From Roseateles_B flavus (lineage in GTDB: Bacteria > Pseudomonadota > Gammaproteobacteria > Burkholderiales > Burkholderiaceae_C): a stretch of 53,335 bases of DNA. The notes beneath the pieces were generated by a model. The model did no database searches and was not told the DNA's origin. It worked only from the letters and a program-made list of their open reading frames with translations. Below, piece after piece: positions 33,424 to 41,575 of this stretch. The DNA lies in contig NZ_JBDPZC010000020.1 in NCBI RefSeq assembly GCF_039872765.1, forward strand, positions 1 through 53,335, written 5' to 3'. A program made the position numbers and the translations under genes. Each line of letters opens with the position of its first letter. Positions within the stretch are counted from its first letter, which is position 1.

Positions 33424-34118
33424 TGCATGCTCCTGCGTTCGGCGGCACGGGCCGAGGAACCATCGACACCATGCTTGCTGATCAGGCGCTGGCGGTGCAG
33501 CTCCATGGCATCGAGGTCGTTGGTGATGTTGTGGTCGTGGCGGCGGTAGCGGTACAGCGGCAGCTCCAGCCGGGCGATGTGGTGCTTCTGCTCGAAGCGG
33601 ATGCGCAGCTCGCGCTCCTCGTGGCGGTGGAAGCTCTCGTCGTAGAGCCCCGTCTCCATCAGGTGGGCCTTGCGGAACATGATGCCGCAGGCGATGGGCT
33701 CGTCCATGCAGTTCACGCGTTCCAGCACCTGCTCGTGGTCGTCCACCAGGAGGTAGTCGCAGGCCACGGCATCGTGCAGGGGGTTCTGGTCCAGGAAGAA
33801 GTGCAGGATGTTGAGGAAGTTGGCGTTGACGTAGTCGTCGGAGTCCACCCGCACGATGAAGTCGCCGCGCGCGGCGCGGATGCCCCGGTTCAGCGAGGCC
33901 GGCAGGCCCAGGTTGCGCTCGTTGCGCAGGGGCACGATGGCGTCGTGGAAGAGCTCCAGCGCATAGGGCGTGCGATCGGCACTGCCGTCGTCGATGACGA
34001 TGATCTCGTACTGGTCGCGCGCCAGGGTCTGGTTCAGCAGGGAGCGCAGGCAGCGGCCGATGAAACGCTCCTGGTTGAAGACCGGCACGATGACCGACAC
34101 CAGCGGCTTGAAGTTCAT
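33420..34118 (-). CDS. Family 2 glycosyltransferase
   Basis: A 232-aa GT-A transferase. VSVIVPVFNQERFIGRC begins the nucleotide-binding domain, IIVIDDGSADRT follows, and the metal-binding VDSDDYVNANFL carries the DxD motif near 92-94. It is shorter than many GT2 enzymes and lacks membrane helices, so it is cytoplasmic. Start is the ATG at 34118, overlapping the KdnA-like stop by 4 bp; its stop overlaps the NeuB-like start. This coupling on both sides shows that it belongs to the same pathway. Donor and acceptor are unknown. Confidence 0.9.
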   Translation of the reverse strand: MNFKPLVSVIVPVFNQERFIGRCLRSLLNQTLARDQYEIIVIDDGSADRTPYALELFHDAIVPLRNERNLGLPASLNRGIRAARGDFIVRVDSDDYVNANFLNILHFFLDQNPLHDAVACDYLLVDDHEQVLERVNCMDEPIACGIMFRKAHLMETGLYDESFHRHEERELRIRFEQKHHIARLELPLYRYRRHDHNITNDLDAMELHRQRLISKHGVDGSSARAAERRSMQ

Positions 34119-35293
34119 GCGCTCACCTCCTGCAGCTGCAAGGCCTCGATCAGGGCCTGGCGGGCCAGCGCAGGGGCCTCCTCGCGCAGCTTGACGCCCA
34201 CCGGCAGAGACACCGCCCGCGACAGCCAGGCCGCCGACTGCGGGAAGGCCGTGGCCAGCTCGCCGCCGTGGGCCGCGGCCAGCTCGGGCATGTGGGTCCA
34301 GGTGCCGGCGAAGTGCCAGGTGTAGGCCTCGGGCAGGATCTTGGTCGCCAGGCCGCGGGCCAGCAGGGCCTCGCGACAGCGGCGGGCGGCGGCGTTGTCC
34401 TGCACGAAGAAGACCAGAGCGTCGGCCGTCTCGTAGCTGCCGGCCGGCACCTCGCGCGGCGTGATGCCGGGCAGGTCGTGGATGGCCTGCCACAGCAGCT
34501 CGCGGTTGCGGCGCTGGGCCTTGACGATGTCGGGCAGCTTGCGCAGCTGGGCCAGGCCCACGGCGCCCTGCAGCTCCATCATGCGGAAGTTGAAGCCGCT
34601 GCTGGCGCGGGTGTCCTCCCAGCGCGGCACGGCGGGGTTGTTCTCGTGGCCGTGGTCATGCCAGGCGGCGCCGCGGGCCCAGTCGGCCTGCTCCTGGAAC
34701 AGCACCAGGCCCCCCTCGCCCGTGGTCATGGTCTTGGCGAAGTCGAAGCTGAAGGTACCCAGGCGGCCCCAGCTGCCCAGGGCCCGGCCGTTGAGCGAGC
34801 CGCCGCAGCCCCAGGCCGCGTCCTCGATGAGGGCGATGCCGTGGGCGTCGCAGAGGGCCTTGATCTCCGGCAGGCGCGAGGGCGTGCCCAGCATGTGGAC
34901 CACGATGACGGCCTTGGTGCGCGGCGTGATGCGGCGCTTCAGGTCCTCGGGGTCCATGTTGAGCGTGGCATCGATCTCGGCGCAGACCGGCGTGGCCCGC
35001 GACTCGATGATGGCCTCCACCGTCGCCACGAAGGTGAAGCTCTGGGTGATGACCTCGTCGCCAGCACCGATGCCCAGCGCCGCCAGGCCCACGCGCAGCG
35101 CGGCGGTGCCGGAGGACACGGCCAGCGCATGCGGCGAGCCCATGGCCTGGGCGAAGGCCTGCTCGAACTCGCGGACCTTGTAGCAGTCGCCGCGCAGGGC
35201 GTCGAAGCCGTGGCGGAACAGGATGGCGCCGCGGGCGAAAATGTCCTGGATCTCGGCCAGTTCCTCTGGGCCCATCACTTCATAGCCTGGCAT
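34115..35293 (-). CDS. kdnA: KdnA-like PLP aminotransferase (8-amino-3,8-dideoxy-octulosonate type)
   Basis: A 392-aa DegT/DnrJ/EryC1 enzyme. The start MPGYEVMGPEELAEIQD and the sequence around HGHENNPAVPRWEDTRASSG follow Shewanella KdnA, which aminates the C8 aldehyde of 3-deoxy-octulosonate (Kdo) to give 8-amino-Kdo. The PLP lysine lies in FSFDFAKTMTTGEGG (K187), the SSGTAAL loop at 60-66 and EDAAWGCGG (D158). The KdnB-like oxidase that would make the aldehyde is encoded directly upstream. Family identification is by remembered sequence pattern; the true substrate here may be another ulosonic acid, given the NeuB-like synthase beside it. Confidence 0.82.
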   Translation of the reverse strand: MPGYEVMGPEELAEIQDIFARGAILFRHGFDALRGDCYKVREFEQAFAQAMGSPHALAVSSGTAALRVGLAALGIGAGDEVITQSFTFVATVEAIIESRATPVCAEIDATLNMDPEDLKRRITPRTKAVIVVHMLGTPSRLPEIKALCDAHGIALIEDAAWGCGGSLNGRALGSWGRLGTFSFDFAKTMTTGEGGLVLFQEQADWARGAAWHDHGHENNPAVPRWEDTRASSGFNFRMMELQGAVGLAQLRKLPDIVKAQRRNRELLWQAIHDLPGITPREVPAGSYETADALVFFVQDNAAARRCREALLARGLATKILPEAYTWHFAGTWTHMPELAAAHGGELATAFPQSAAWLSRAVSLPVGVKLREEAPALARQALIEALQLQEVSA

Positions 35294-35339
35294 GGTGTCT
35301 CCCGGTCTCGTGCTGTGAGCTGTGTGCTGCTGTCGCTGT

Positions 35340-36461
35340 TTACATCAGGCGGAAGAGTTCCGCCACTTTCTGGGGCGTCAGCACGGACTTGAAGTCCTCG
35401 CCCAGCGCATTGGTCAGGGGCTTGGCATGCACGATGGAGCTCTTGTAGAGCGCCTCGAAGCCGGCCTCGTCCAGGCCCAGGCAGACACCCTTGGGGATCT
35501 CCACGCCCTGTGCCTCCACCATGCCCCAGAACTCGTCATAGGCCTGCGGGTAGAACTCGCCCATGGCCCGCATCACGATGCAGTTGGCCACGCAGTGGTG
35601 CAGACCCAGCACGACCGACAGGCCGGCGGACAGCGGGTGCACCAGGCCCACATAGCTCGTGGCGATGGCGCAGCCGCCGAGATACGAGGCCACCATCAGG
35701 CGCTCGCGGTTCTCGGGGGTCATCATGTCGCCCTGGGCGAAGACCTGGCGGCAGAGGCTGATGGTCTCGCGCGAGTAGGCGTCGCCGATGGCATTGCGGT
35801 AGCTGCCGGCCAGGGACTCGATGCAGTGGATGTAGGCATCCATGCCCGTGTAGAAGTACTGGTTGCGCGGCACGGTGGCCGTCAGCTGCGGGTCCATGAT
35901 CACATGGTCGAAGACCGTGTAGTCGCTGTTCATGCCCAGCTTCAGGCCGGTGGCGGCATTGGTCATCACGCAGGTGCGCGTGGCCTCGGCGCCGGTGCCC
36001 GAGACGGTGGGAATGCCCACCTTGAAGACGCCCGGATGCTTGAGCAGGTCCCAGCCCTGGTAGTCGGCCGCATGGCCGCCATTGCCCAGCAGGTTGGACA
36101 CCGCCTTGGCCGTGTCCATGGTGATGCCGCCGCCCATGCCCACCACGGCCGCCGGCTGGCTCAGGCCGCGATCCAGCAGGCTGGCCACCAGGGCGTCAAT
36201 GCCCTCGGTCTTGGGTTCGTGCGCGGTCTGCACGAACTGCAGCACGTCGTCCCCGCGCACGCCCAGGCGGGCCGCCAGATCGGGCTGGGCGGCGAAGAAC
36301 TCGTCGACCAGAAAGACGACCGCGCCCCCCTGCCCCTGCGCCTGCGCCTGCGAGCGCCGGCCGTCCAGCAGGCCGCGCAGCTCGGCCAGGGAGCCGGCGC
36401 CGATGTTGTAGCGGCCGACGTTCTTCACGAGCTTGACGCCGGTATCGAGGATGTTTGCCAT
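35340..36461 (-). CDS. kdnB: KdnB-like iron-containing alcohol dehydrogenase (octulosonate 8-oxidase type)
   Basis: A 373-aa group III Fe-dependent alcohol dehydrogenase. NAD-binding GMGGGITMDTAKA (108-120) and DYQGWDLLKHPGVFKVGIPT match Shewanella KdnB, which oxidises C8 of Kdo to the aldehyde for KdnA. Metal ligands are likely D208 and H212 (DAYIH), H275 (LVHPLSAG) and H288/H289 (GLHH). Start: ATG at 36461; the open frame upstream overlaps the tolC-like gene in shadow. The gene sits between the type I secretion genes and kdnA, with 46 bp to kdnA, so all are likely co-transcribed. Confidence 0.83.
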   Translation of the reverse strand: MANILDTGVKLVKNVGRYNIGAGSLAELRGLLDGRRSQAQAQGQGGAVVFLVDEFFAAQPDLAARLGVRGDDVLQFVQTAHEPKTEGIDALVASLLDRGLSQPAAVVGMGGGITMDTAKAVSNLLGNGGHAADYQGWDLLKHPGVFKVGIPTVSGTGAEATRTCVMTNAATGLKLGMNSDYTVFDHVIMDPQLTATVPRNQYFYTGMDAYIHCIESLAGSYRNAIGDAYSRETISLCRQVFAQGDMMTPENRERLMVASYLGGCAIATSYVGLVHPLSAGLSVVLGLHHCVANCIVMRAMGEFYPQAYDEFWGMVEAQGVEIPKGVCLGLDEAGFEALYKSSIVHAKPLTNALGEDFKSVLTPQKVAELFRLM

Positions 36462-36520
36462 GGTGTGCGTGGAACGGTGTCCGTGAAATCTCAGGAATCG
36501 TGCGGCGAGGGCACGCGGCT

Positions 36521-37867
36521 TCAGCGCAGCGGCGCCATCACGCCCCGCCCCAGGGACCACAGCATGGCCACGGCCTGCTGCCCGTCGAACAGGGCGTTCA
36601 CGTGCGCGATGCGCAGCGAGTAGTAGTCTGACTCCGATCCCATCACATCGAACAGGGAGCGGCGGCCCAATTGCTGCCACTGTTGCAATGTGGCGGTGCG
36701 CAGCTGTGAACTGTTGCGCAGGATCTCGGTGATGCGGCGCGCCCGGTCGAAGGCCGAGGTGGCGGATTCGTGCATGTCGATCAGGCGGTAGCGCCGGGCC
36801 TCCAGGGCATCCTCGCGCTGAAGCCGGGCGGCCTCGGCGCGCTTGCTGGCGGCGTTGACGGAGGCGTCCTGGCCCGGCGTCATCAGCGGCACGTTCACGC
36901 TGAAGCCCACGGCCCAGTCGCGGCTGCGGGTCACGCCCGCGCTGGCGCTGGTGCCCACGATGGCATTGACCTGGGGCTTGGCATTGGCGCGCACGCTCTC
37001 CACATAGCTGCCCTGGGCACGGGCCTGGGCCTCGAGCTGGATCACGTCAGGCGCGCTGAGGGCGTCGCGCTGCATGTCATCGAGCTCGGGCACCCGGGTC
37101 AGCAGGTTGGAGAAGCTGGCGCTGGGCGGCAGATCGTCGCCCACGAAGCGCTTGAGCCGCGTCTCGGTCTGGCGCAGGGCCGACATGGTGGACTCCACCG
37201 CCAGGTCGGCCTGCAGCAGGTTCTTCTGGGCCTGCACCAGCTCGCTGGCCCGCCCCTTGTCAGCCTTGACGATGGTTTCCAGCGAATCCACCAGGCAGGC
37301 CATGCGACGCACGTACTGGCTGTAGACCTGGGCCTGCAGCAGGTAGCGGCCGCGGTCCAGGGCCAGGGAGACGGTCTGCAGGGCCAATTGCTGCTCGGCG
37401 CTGAAGTAGCCCTGGCGCGCGGCCTCGGCCAGCTGCGAACGCCAGCCGGCCAACTGGCGGTTGCGCCCGAAGTCGAAGAGGGTCGCGCTGAGGTTGAAGG
37501 CCACGCGGCCCTGGGCGCCGCTGCCGTTGCTGGCGCCGTCGGTGCTGGAGCCCATCTGGTTGCCCTGCAGGTCCAGGCTGGCGCGGGGCTTGTTGGCCTG
37601 GCTGACCTCCTCCCAGTCGTCGCGGGCGGCCTGGGCCAGCAGCTTGACCATGCCCACCGACTGGCTGCGGGCCAGGGCCCGGTCCACCAGGACCTGGATC
37701 TGGGCACGCGGGTCGGCGTCGCTGATCACCAGCTGGCTGGCGGCCTTCTGGGCGGCCGGGGAGTTGGCGTCGTCCTCGTTGCAGCGGCTCTGGGCCAGGG
37801 CGGCCGTGGTGGCGCCCAGCAGCAGGCACTGGAACAGGCTCATGCCGAGATTGCGCAGCGTCCCCAT
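36521..37867 (-). CDS. TolC-family outer membrane protein of a type I secretion system
   Basis: A 448-aa outer-membrane channel with a signal peptide (LFQCLLLGATTAALAQS, cut near residue 26). Two efflux-protein repeats follow, with typical helices such as FSAEQQLALQTVSLALDRGRYLL. It differs clearly from the TolC of the RND operon and resembles the channels of LapBCE/RTX-type exporters. A 132-bp gap separates it from the HlyD gene upstream; the gap holds no gene. Together with the following two genes it forms a complete type I exporter. Confidence 0.88.
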   Translation of the reverse strand: MGTLRNLGMSLFQCLLLGATTAALAQSRCNEDDANSPAAQKAASQLVISDADPRAQIQVLVDRALARSQSVGMVKLLAQAARDDWEEVSQANKPRASLDLQGNQMGSSTDGASNGSGAQGRVAFNLSATLFDFGRNRQLAGWRSQLAEAARQGYFSAEQQLALQTVSLALDRGRYLLQAQVYSQYVRRMACLVDSLETIVKADKGRASELVQAQKNLLQADLAVESTMSALRQTETRLKRFVGDDLPPSASFSNLLTRVPELDDMQRDALSAPDVIQLEAQARAQGSYVESVRANAKPQVNAIVGTSASAGVTRSRDWAVGFSVNVPLMTPGQDASVNAASKRAEAARLQREDALEARRYRLIDMHESATSAFDRARRITEILRNSSQLRTATLQQWQQLGRRSLFDVMGSESDYYSLRIAHVNALFDGQQAVAMLWSLGRGVMAPLR

Positions 37868-37999
37868 GGCCTCATCCCCCAGCGTACAGACAGGTCTTGC
37901 TCATGCCTGTACTGGACCACAGGGCGGCCGGGAACTTGAGCGGGAAAAGCCGCCGCTATGCCCCGCTTCTCTGCGGCTGGCCGGAGGCCGCCGCGGGGC

Positions 38000-39202
38000 T
38001 CAGCGCTCGCGCAGGGCTTCGCGCGAACGCATCATGGGCCGCAGCAGGAAGCTCAGCACCGAACGCTCGCCGGTCTTGATCTCCACCGAAGCCGTCATGC
38101 CGGGGATGATGGCCAGGGTCTCGCCCTTGTAGCGGATGTTGTTCTGCTCGGCCCGGATGAGGGTGCGGTAGTAGCGGCCGTCGTTGCCCAGCGGGTTGGC
38201 CTCGCCGATGGCGTCCGGGCTGATCTGCTCAACCTTGCCCTCCAGGCCGCCCAGCGCGTTGAAGTCGATGCCCGAGAGCTTGATCACGGCATGCTGCCCC
38301 ACCTGAATGAAGCCGACGTCCGCCGGGCTGACCCGCGCCTCGACCAGCATGCGCGTGCCCAGCGGCACGATCTCCATGATGGGCGAGCCCATGGCCACGA
38401 CGCCGCCGATGGTGTTGATCCGGATGTTCTTGACCAGGCCCCGCACCGGCGAGCGCAGCACCGTGCGGTCCAGGGCGTCCTTGCGGACCACCTGCTGCTG
38501 CTTCATCATGGCCAGGTCGTTCTGGAGCTTGACCAGCTCGCTCATCGCCTCCTGGCGGAAGCGCCCCTGGCGTTCCACCCGGGACTGGCGCATCTCGTTG
38601 ACCTGGCGGCTCAGGCGCATCACCTCCACGTCCGACATCAGCCCCTTGGCCGACATCTCCTGGGCCACCTTCAGCTCCTTGCCCACCAGGGCCGCGCTGC
38701 GGTCGATGCCCGCCAGCGACTCCTCCAGCAGGCGCTGGCGGGCCTGGAAGGCCTGGGTCTCGGCGGCGGTGAGCGCAGGGGCGGCCTTCAGCTCCTCGGG
38801 GAACTTCAGCGCCGTGCCATTGGCCTCGGCCTGCAGGCGCGCGGCCTGGGCCATCATGGCCAGCTCGCGCAGCTGGCCCTCGTTCTGCTGGGCCTCGACC
38901 CGCGTGGGGTCCAGGCGCACCAGCTCCTGGCCGGCCTCGACCTGCTGGCCTTCGCGGACCAGCAGCTCGCGCAGCAGGCCGGAGTCCAGGCTGGCGATGA
39001 CCTGCTCCTTGCCGTCGGGCACCACCCGCCCCTCGCTGCGGCTGACCATGTCGACCTGGGCCAGCGAGGCCCAGACAATGGCGGCCACGACCGCCGCCAG
39101 CATCAGGTAGACGGCCCACATCACGCGCGGCAGCGGCTCGTCGACCTGTGCGGCCGCCAGGCTGCTCAGGAACAGACCTTCGTCACGGGAGGAAGAAGCC
39201 AC
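38000..39202 (-). CDS. HlyD-family type I secretion adaptor
   Basis: A 400-aa membrane-fusion protein. One N-terminal transmembrane helix (about 28-48: MWAVYLMLAAVVAAIVW) precedes a beta/lipoyl domain (DGKEQVIASLDSGLLRELLVREGQ, split across residues 64-87). A long coiled coil with Gln/Glu/Arg heptads follows, and the second half (VGQHAVIKLSG) is the HlyD signature region. The start is a GTG codon with GAGGG about 8 nt upstream. The upstream ABC stop is 21 bp away, so the genes are co-transcribed. Confidence 0.9.
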   Translation of the reverse strand: MASSSRDEGLFLSSLAAAQVDEPLPRVMWAVYLMLAAVVAAIVWASLAQVDMVSRSEGRVVPDGKEQVIASLDSGLLRELLVREGQQVEAGQELVRLDPTRVEAQQNEGQLRELAMMAQAARLQAEANGTALKFPEELKAAPALTAAETQAFQARQRLLEESLAGIDRSAALVGKELKVAQEMSAKGLMSDVEVMRLSRQVNEMRQSRVERQGRFRQEAMSELVKLQNDLAMMKQQQVVRKDALDRTVLRSPVRGLVKNIRINTIGGVVAMGSPIMEIVPLGTRMLVEARVSPADVGFIQVGQHAVIKLSGIDFNALGGLEGKVEQISPDAIGEANPLGNDGRYYRTLIRAEQNNIRYKGETLAIIPGMTASVEIKTGERSVLSFLLRPMMRSREALRER

Positions 39203-39222
39203 TCAGCGCCCTCGTTCGGTGT

Positions 39223-41556
39223 TCAGACGGAGGGCGAGCGCTGCACCGGCTGCGCCGCCGGGTGCATGTGCAGATTGGAGGCCTGGGCGGCCGCCGCAGG
39301 GTCGGGCGCGGCGGGCCGCACGCCGGACAGCGCCGCCAGGACCTGATCGCGCGGGCCGTCCATCACCAGCTTGCCGTTGTCCATCACGACGATGCGCTGC
39401 ACCAGCTCCAGCACGGCGGGGCGGTGGGTCACCACCAGCAGGGTGCATTGCTGGGCGGCGTCGCGCAGCTGGCGCAGGAAGAGGATCTCGGACTGGGCGT
39501 CCATGGAACTGGTGGGCTCGTCCATCAGCAGCAGCTTGGGCCGGTTCACCAGGGCGCGGGCCAGGGCCACCATCTGGCGCTGGCCGCCGGACAGCAGGCT
39601 GCCCATCTCGCCCACGGGAAGGTCCCAGCCCAGGGGATGGCCGGCGACCACGCGGTCCAGGCCCGTCAGCTTGGCGACCTCGACCAGGCGGCCCGCGTCG
39701 ACGTCGGCACGGCCCATGGCAACGTTGTCACGCAGCGTGCCGTGGAAGAGCTTGGGTTCCTGCGACACGAAGCCCACATGGGCACGGAACTCGGCCGGGT
39801 CGATCTGGCGCAGGTCGATGCCCTCGATCTCCACCATGCCCTCGGAGGGCTGGTAGAGACCGGCCAGCAGGCGCAGCACGGTGGACTTGCCGCTGCCGAT
39901 GCGGCCCAGCACGGCGATGCGCTCGCCGGGCTCGATGCGCAGGCTCACGCCCTTGAGCACCTTGGGCGCCTGATGCTCGCCGGTCATCGGATAGGAGAAG
40001 CCCACCTCGCGCAGGCCGATGCGGCCGCTGAACTCGCTCATGGGCACGTAGTTGCGGTCCGAGGCGCGCTCGACGGGCTTCTTCATGACCTCGTCCAGCG
40101 ACAGCATGGCCGCGCGGGCGCTCTGGTAGCGCGCCGTCAGGCTCACCACGCTGCCCAGCGGCGCAATGGCGCGGGTCGCGAACATCACCGCGCCGATCAG
40201 GCCGCCGGCGGAGATGATGCGGTCCTGGATCAGGTAGACGCCCCAGACCAGCATCACCAGGGTCACCGCCTGCTGCATGGTCATGGTGAGATTGTTGGTG
40301 AAGGCATGCATGGCCCGCATGCGCAGGCCGGACTCGGCGGCCACGGCATTGCTGATCTCGTAGCGGTGCAGGAAGCGGCCTTCCGCGCCGGAGGTCTTGA
40401 GGTCTTCCAGACCCTCCACCACCTCCACCAGGGAGCCCTGCAGCTCGGCCTGCTCCGCCATGTTCGCCCGCACCACATTGCGCAGGTACTTCTGCAGCGC
40501 GAAGGTCAGCAGCACCAGGCCCGGCACCGCCAGCGCCACCACCCAGCCCAGCGGACCACCCAGCATGAAGGTCATGGCCACGAAGAGCACGATGAAGGGC
40601 AGGTCCGACACCACCGACATGCTGGCCGAGGTGAAGAACTCCCGCACGGTCTCCACCTGGCCCAGGTAATGCGCATAGGAGCCGGCCGAGGCGGGCTTGT
40701 GCTCCATGCGCACCAGCAGGGTCTGCTTGAAGAGCATGGAGCCGATGATCAGGTCCGCCTTGCGGCCGGCGAGGTCGATCAGGTGGGCCCGCAGCTGGCG
40801 GGCGAAGAGGTCGAAGATCAGCGCCAGCGAGGCCCCGATGGCCAGGGTCCACAGCGTGGCCATGGCGTCGTGGTGGGGGATGACCTTGTCGTAGATGACG
40901 CTGGTGACCAGGCCGCTGACCATCATCAGCAGATTGCTCAGCAGGGCCGCGGTCATGGCGCCGCGGTAGTAGGGAATGAAGCGCTTGAGCGTGCCCCACA
41001 GCCAGTGGCTGCCCTGCCCCGCCAGCAAGGCGTGATGGCGGGGGTCAGCCTGGGAGACTTCCTTGGGCGTGGCCACCAGGGCGAAGCCGCTGTACTCACC
41101 CTCCAGCTCGGCCTGGGCAACGACGCAGGCCTTGGCCTCCGGGCCGGGGAAGACCACCTCGAAGGCCTGCTGGCCCTCCACCTCGCGGCGGGACACCAGC
41201 ACGCAGGCGTCACCCCCATGCAGCAGCAGCACGGCGGGCAGCACCAGGGGGTTGATCTCAGCCAGGCCCTTGGAGAGCATGCCGGCCTCGTAGCCGGCCT
41301 CGCGCATCATGCGGATGGCCTGGTTGGGCGCCAGCGGGCCGTCGGTGGGCACGCCGGCGCGCAGGGAGGCCGGCGAGCGGGCCTTGCCGTGGTGCTGGGT
41401 CAGCCAGACCAGAGCCTGCAGCAGCGGGTCGCCGATGTCTCCCTCGGGCACGGCATGCTCGCGCCCGGCCTGCGGCTCGGGCGCCGCGGCCAGGTGCAGC
41501 GCCGCCCCGCGGGGAGGCTTGCCGCCATCGAAGAAGGAATCGTGTCGCTGACTCAC
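39223..41556 (-). CDS. Type I secretion ABC transporter with C39-like domain
   Basis: A 777-aa inner-membrane exporter in three parts. Residues about 43-165 are a C39-peptidase-like domain, but the segment where the catalytic cysteine would sit (DPLLQALVWLTQHHGK) has none, so it is an inactive substrate-docking domain as in HlyB/LapB. Six membrane helices lie at about 200-475. The ATPase has Walker A GRIGSGKST (551-559), the LSGGQRQ signature and LLLMDEPTS. The LapB/RtxB branch normally exports large repeat adhesins or RTX proteins. Start codon is GTG. No substrate gene lies in the window. Confidence 0.92.
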   Translation of the reverse strand: MSQRHDSFFDGGKPPRGAALHLAAAPEPQAGREHAVPEGDIGDPLLQALVWLTQHHGKARSPASLRAGVPTDGPLAPNQAIRMMREAGYEAGMLSKGLAEINPLVLPAVLLLHGGDACVLVSRREVEGQQAFEVVFPGPEAKACVVAQAELEGEYSGFALVATPKEVSQADPRHHALLAGQGSHWLWGTLKRFIPYYRGAMTAALLSNLLMMVSGLVTSVIYDKVIPHHDAMATLWTLAIGASLALIFDLFARQLRAHLIDLAGRKADLIIGSMLFKQTLLVRMEHKPASAGSYAHYLGQVETVREFFTSASMSVVSDLPFIVLFVAMTFMLGGPLGWVVALAVPGLVLLTFALQKYLRNVVRANMAEQAELQGSLVEVVEGLEDLKTSGAEGRFLHRYEISNAVAAESGLRMRAMHAFTNNLTMTMQQAVTLVMLVWGVYLIQDRIISAGGLIGAVMFATRAIAPLGSVVSLTARYQSARAAMLSLDEVMKKPVERASDRNYVPMSEFSGRIGLREVGFSYPMTGEHQAPKVLKGVSLRIEPGERIAVLGRIGSGKSTVLRLLAGLYQPSEGMVEIEGIDLRQIDPAEFRAHVGFVSQEPKLFHGTLRDNVAMGRADVDAGRLVEVAKLTGLDRVVAGHPLGWDLPVGEMGSLLSGGQRQMVALARALVNRPKLLLMDEPTSSMDAQSEILFLRQLRDAAQQCTLLVVTHRPAVLELVQRIVVMDNGKLVMDGPRDQVLAALSGVRPAAPDPAAAAQASNLHMHPAAQPVQRSPSV

Positions 41557-41575
41557 TGGGGATCCCTACCGGGCG

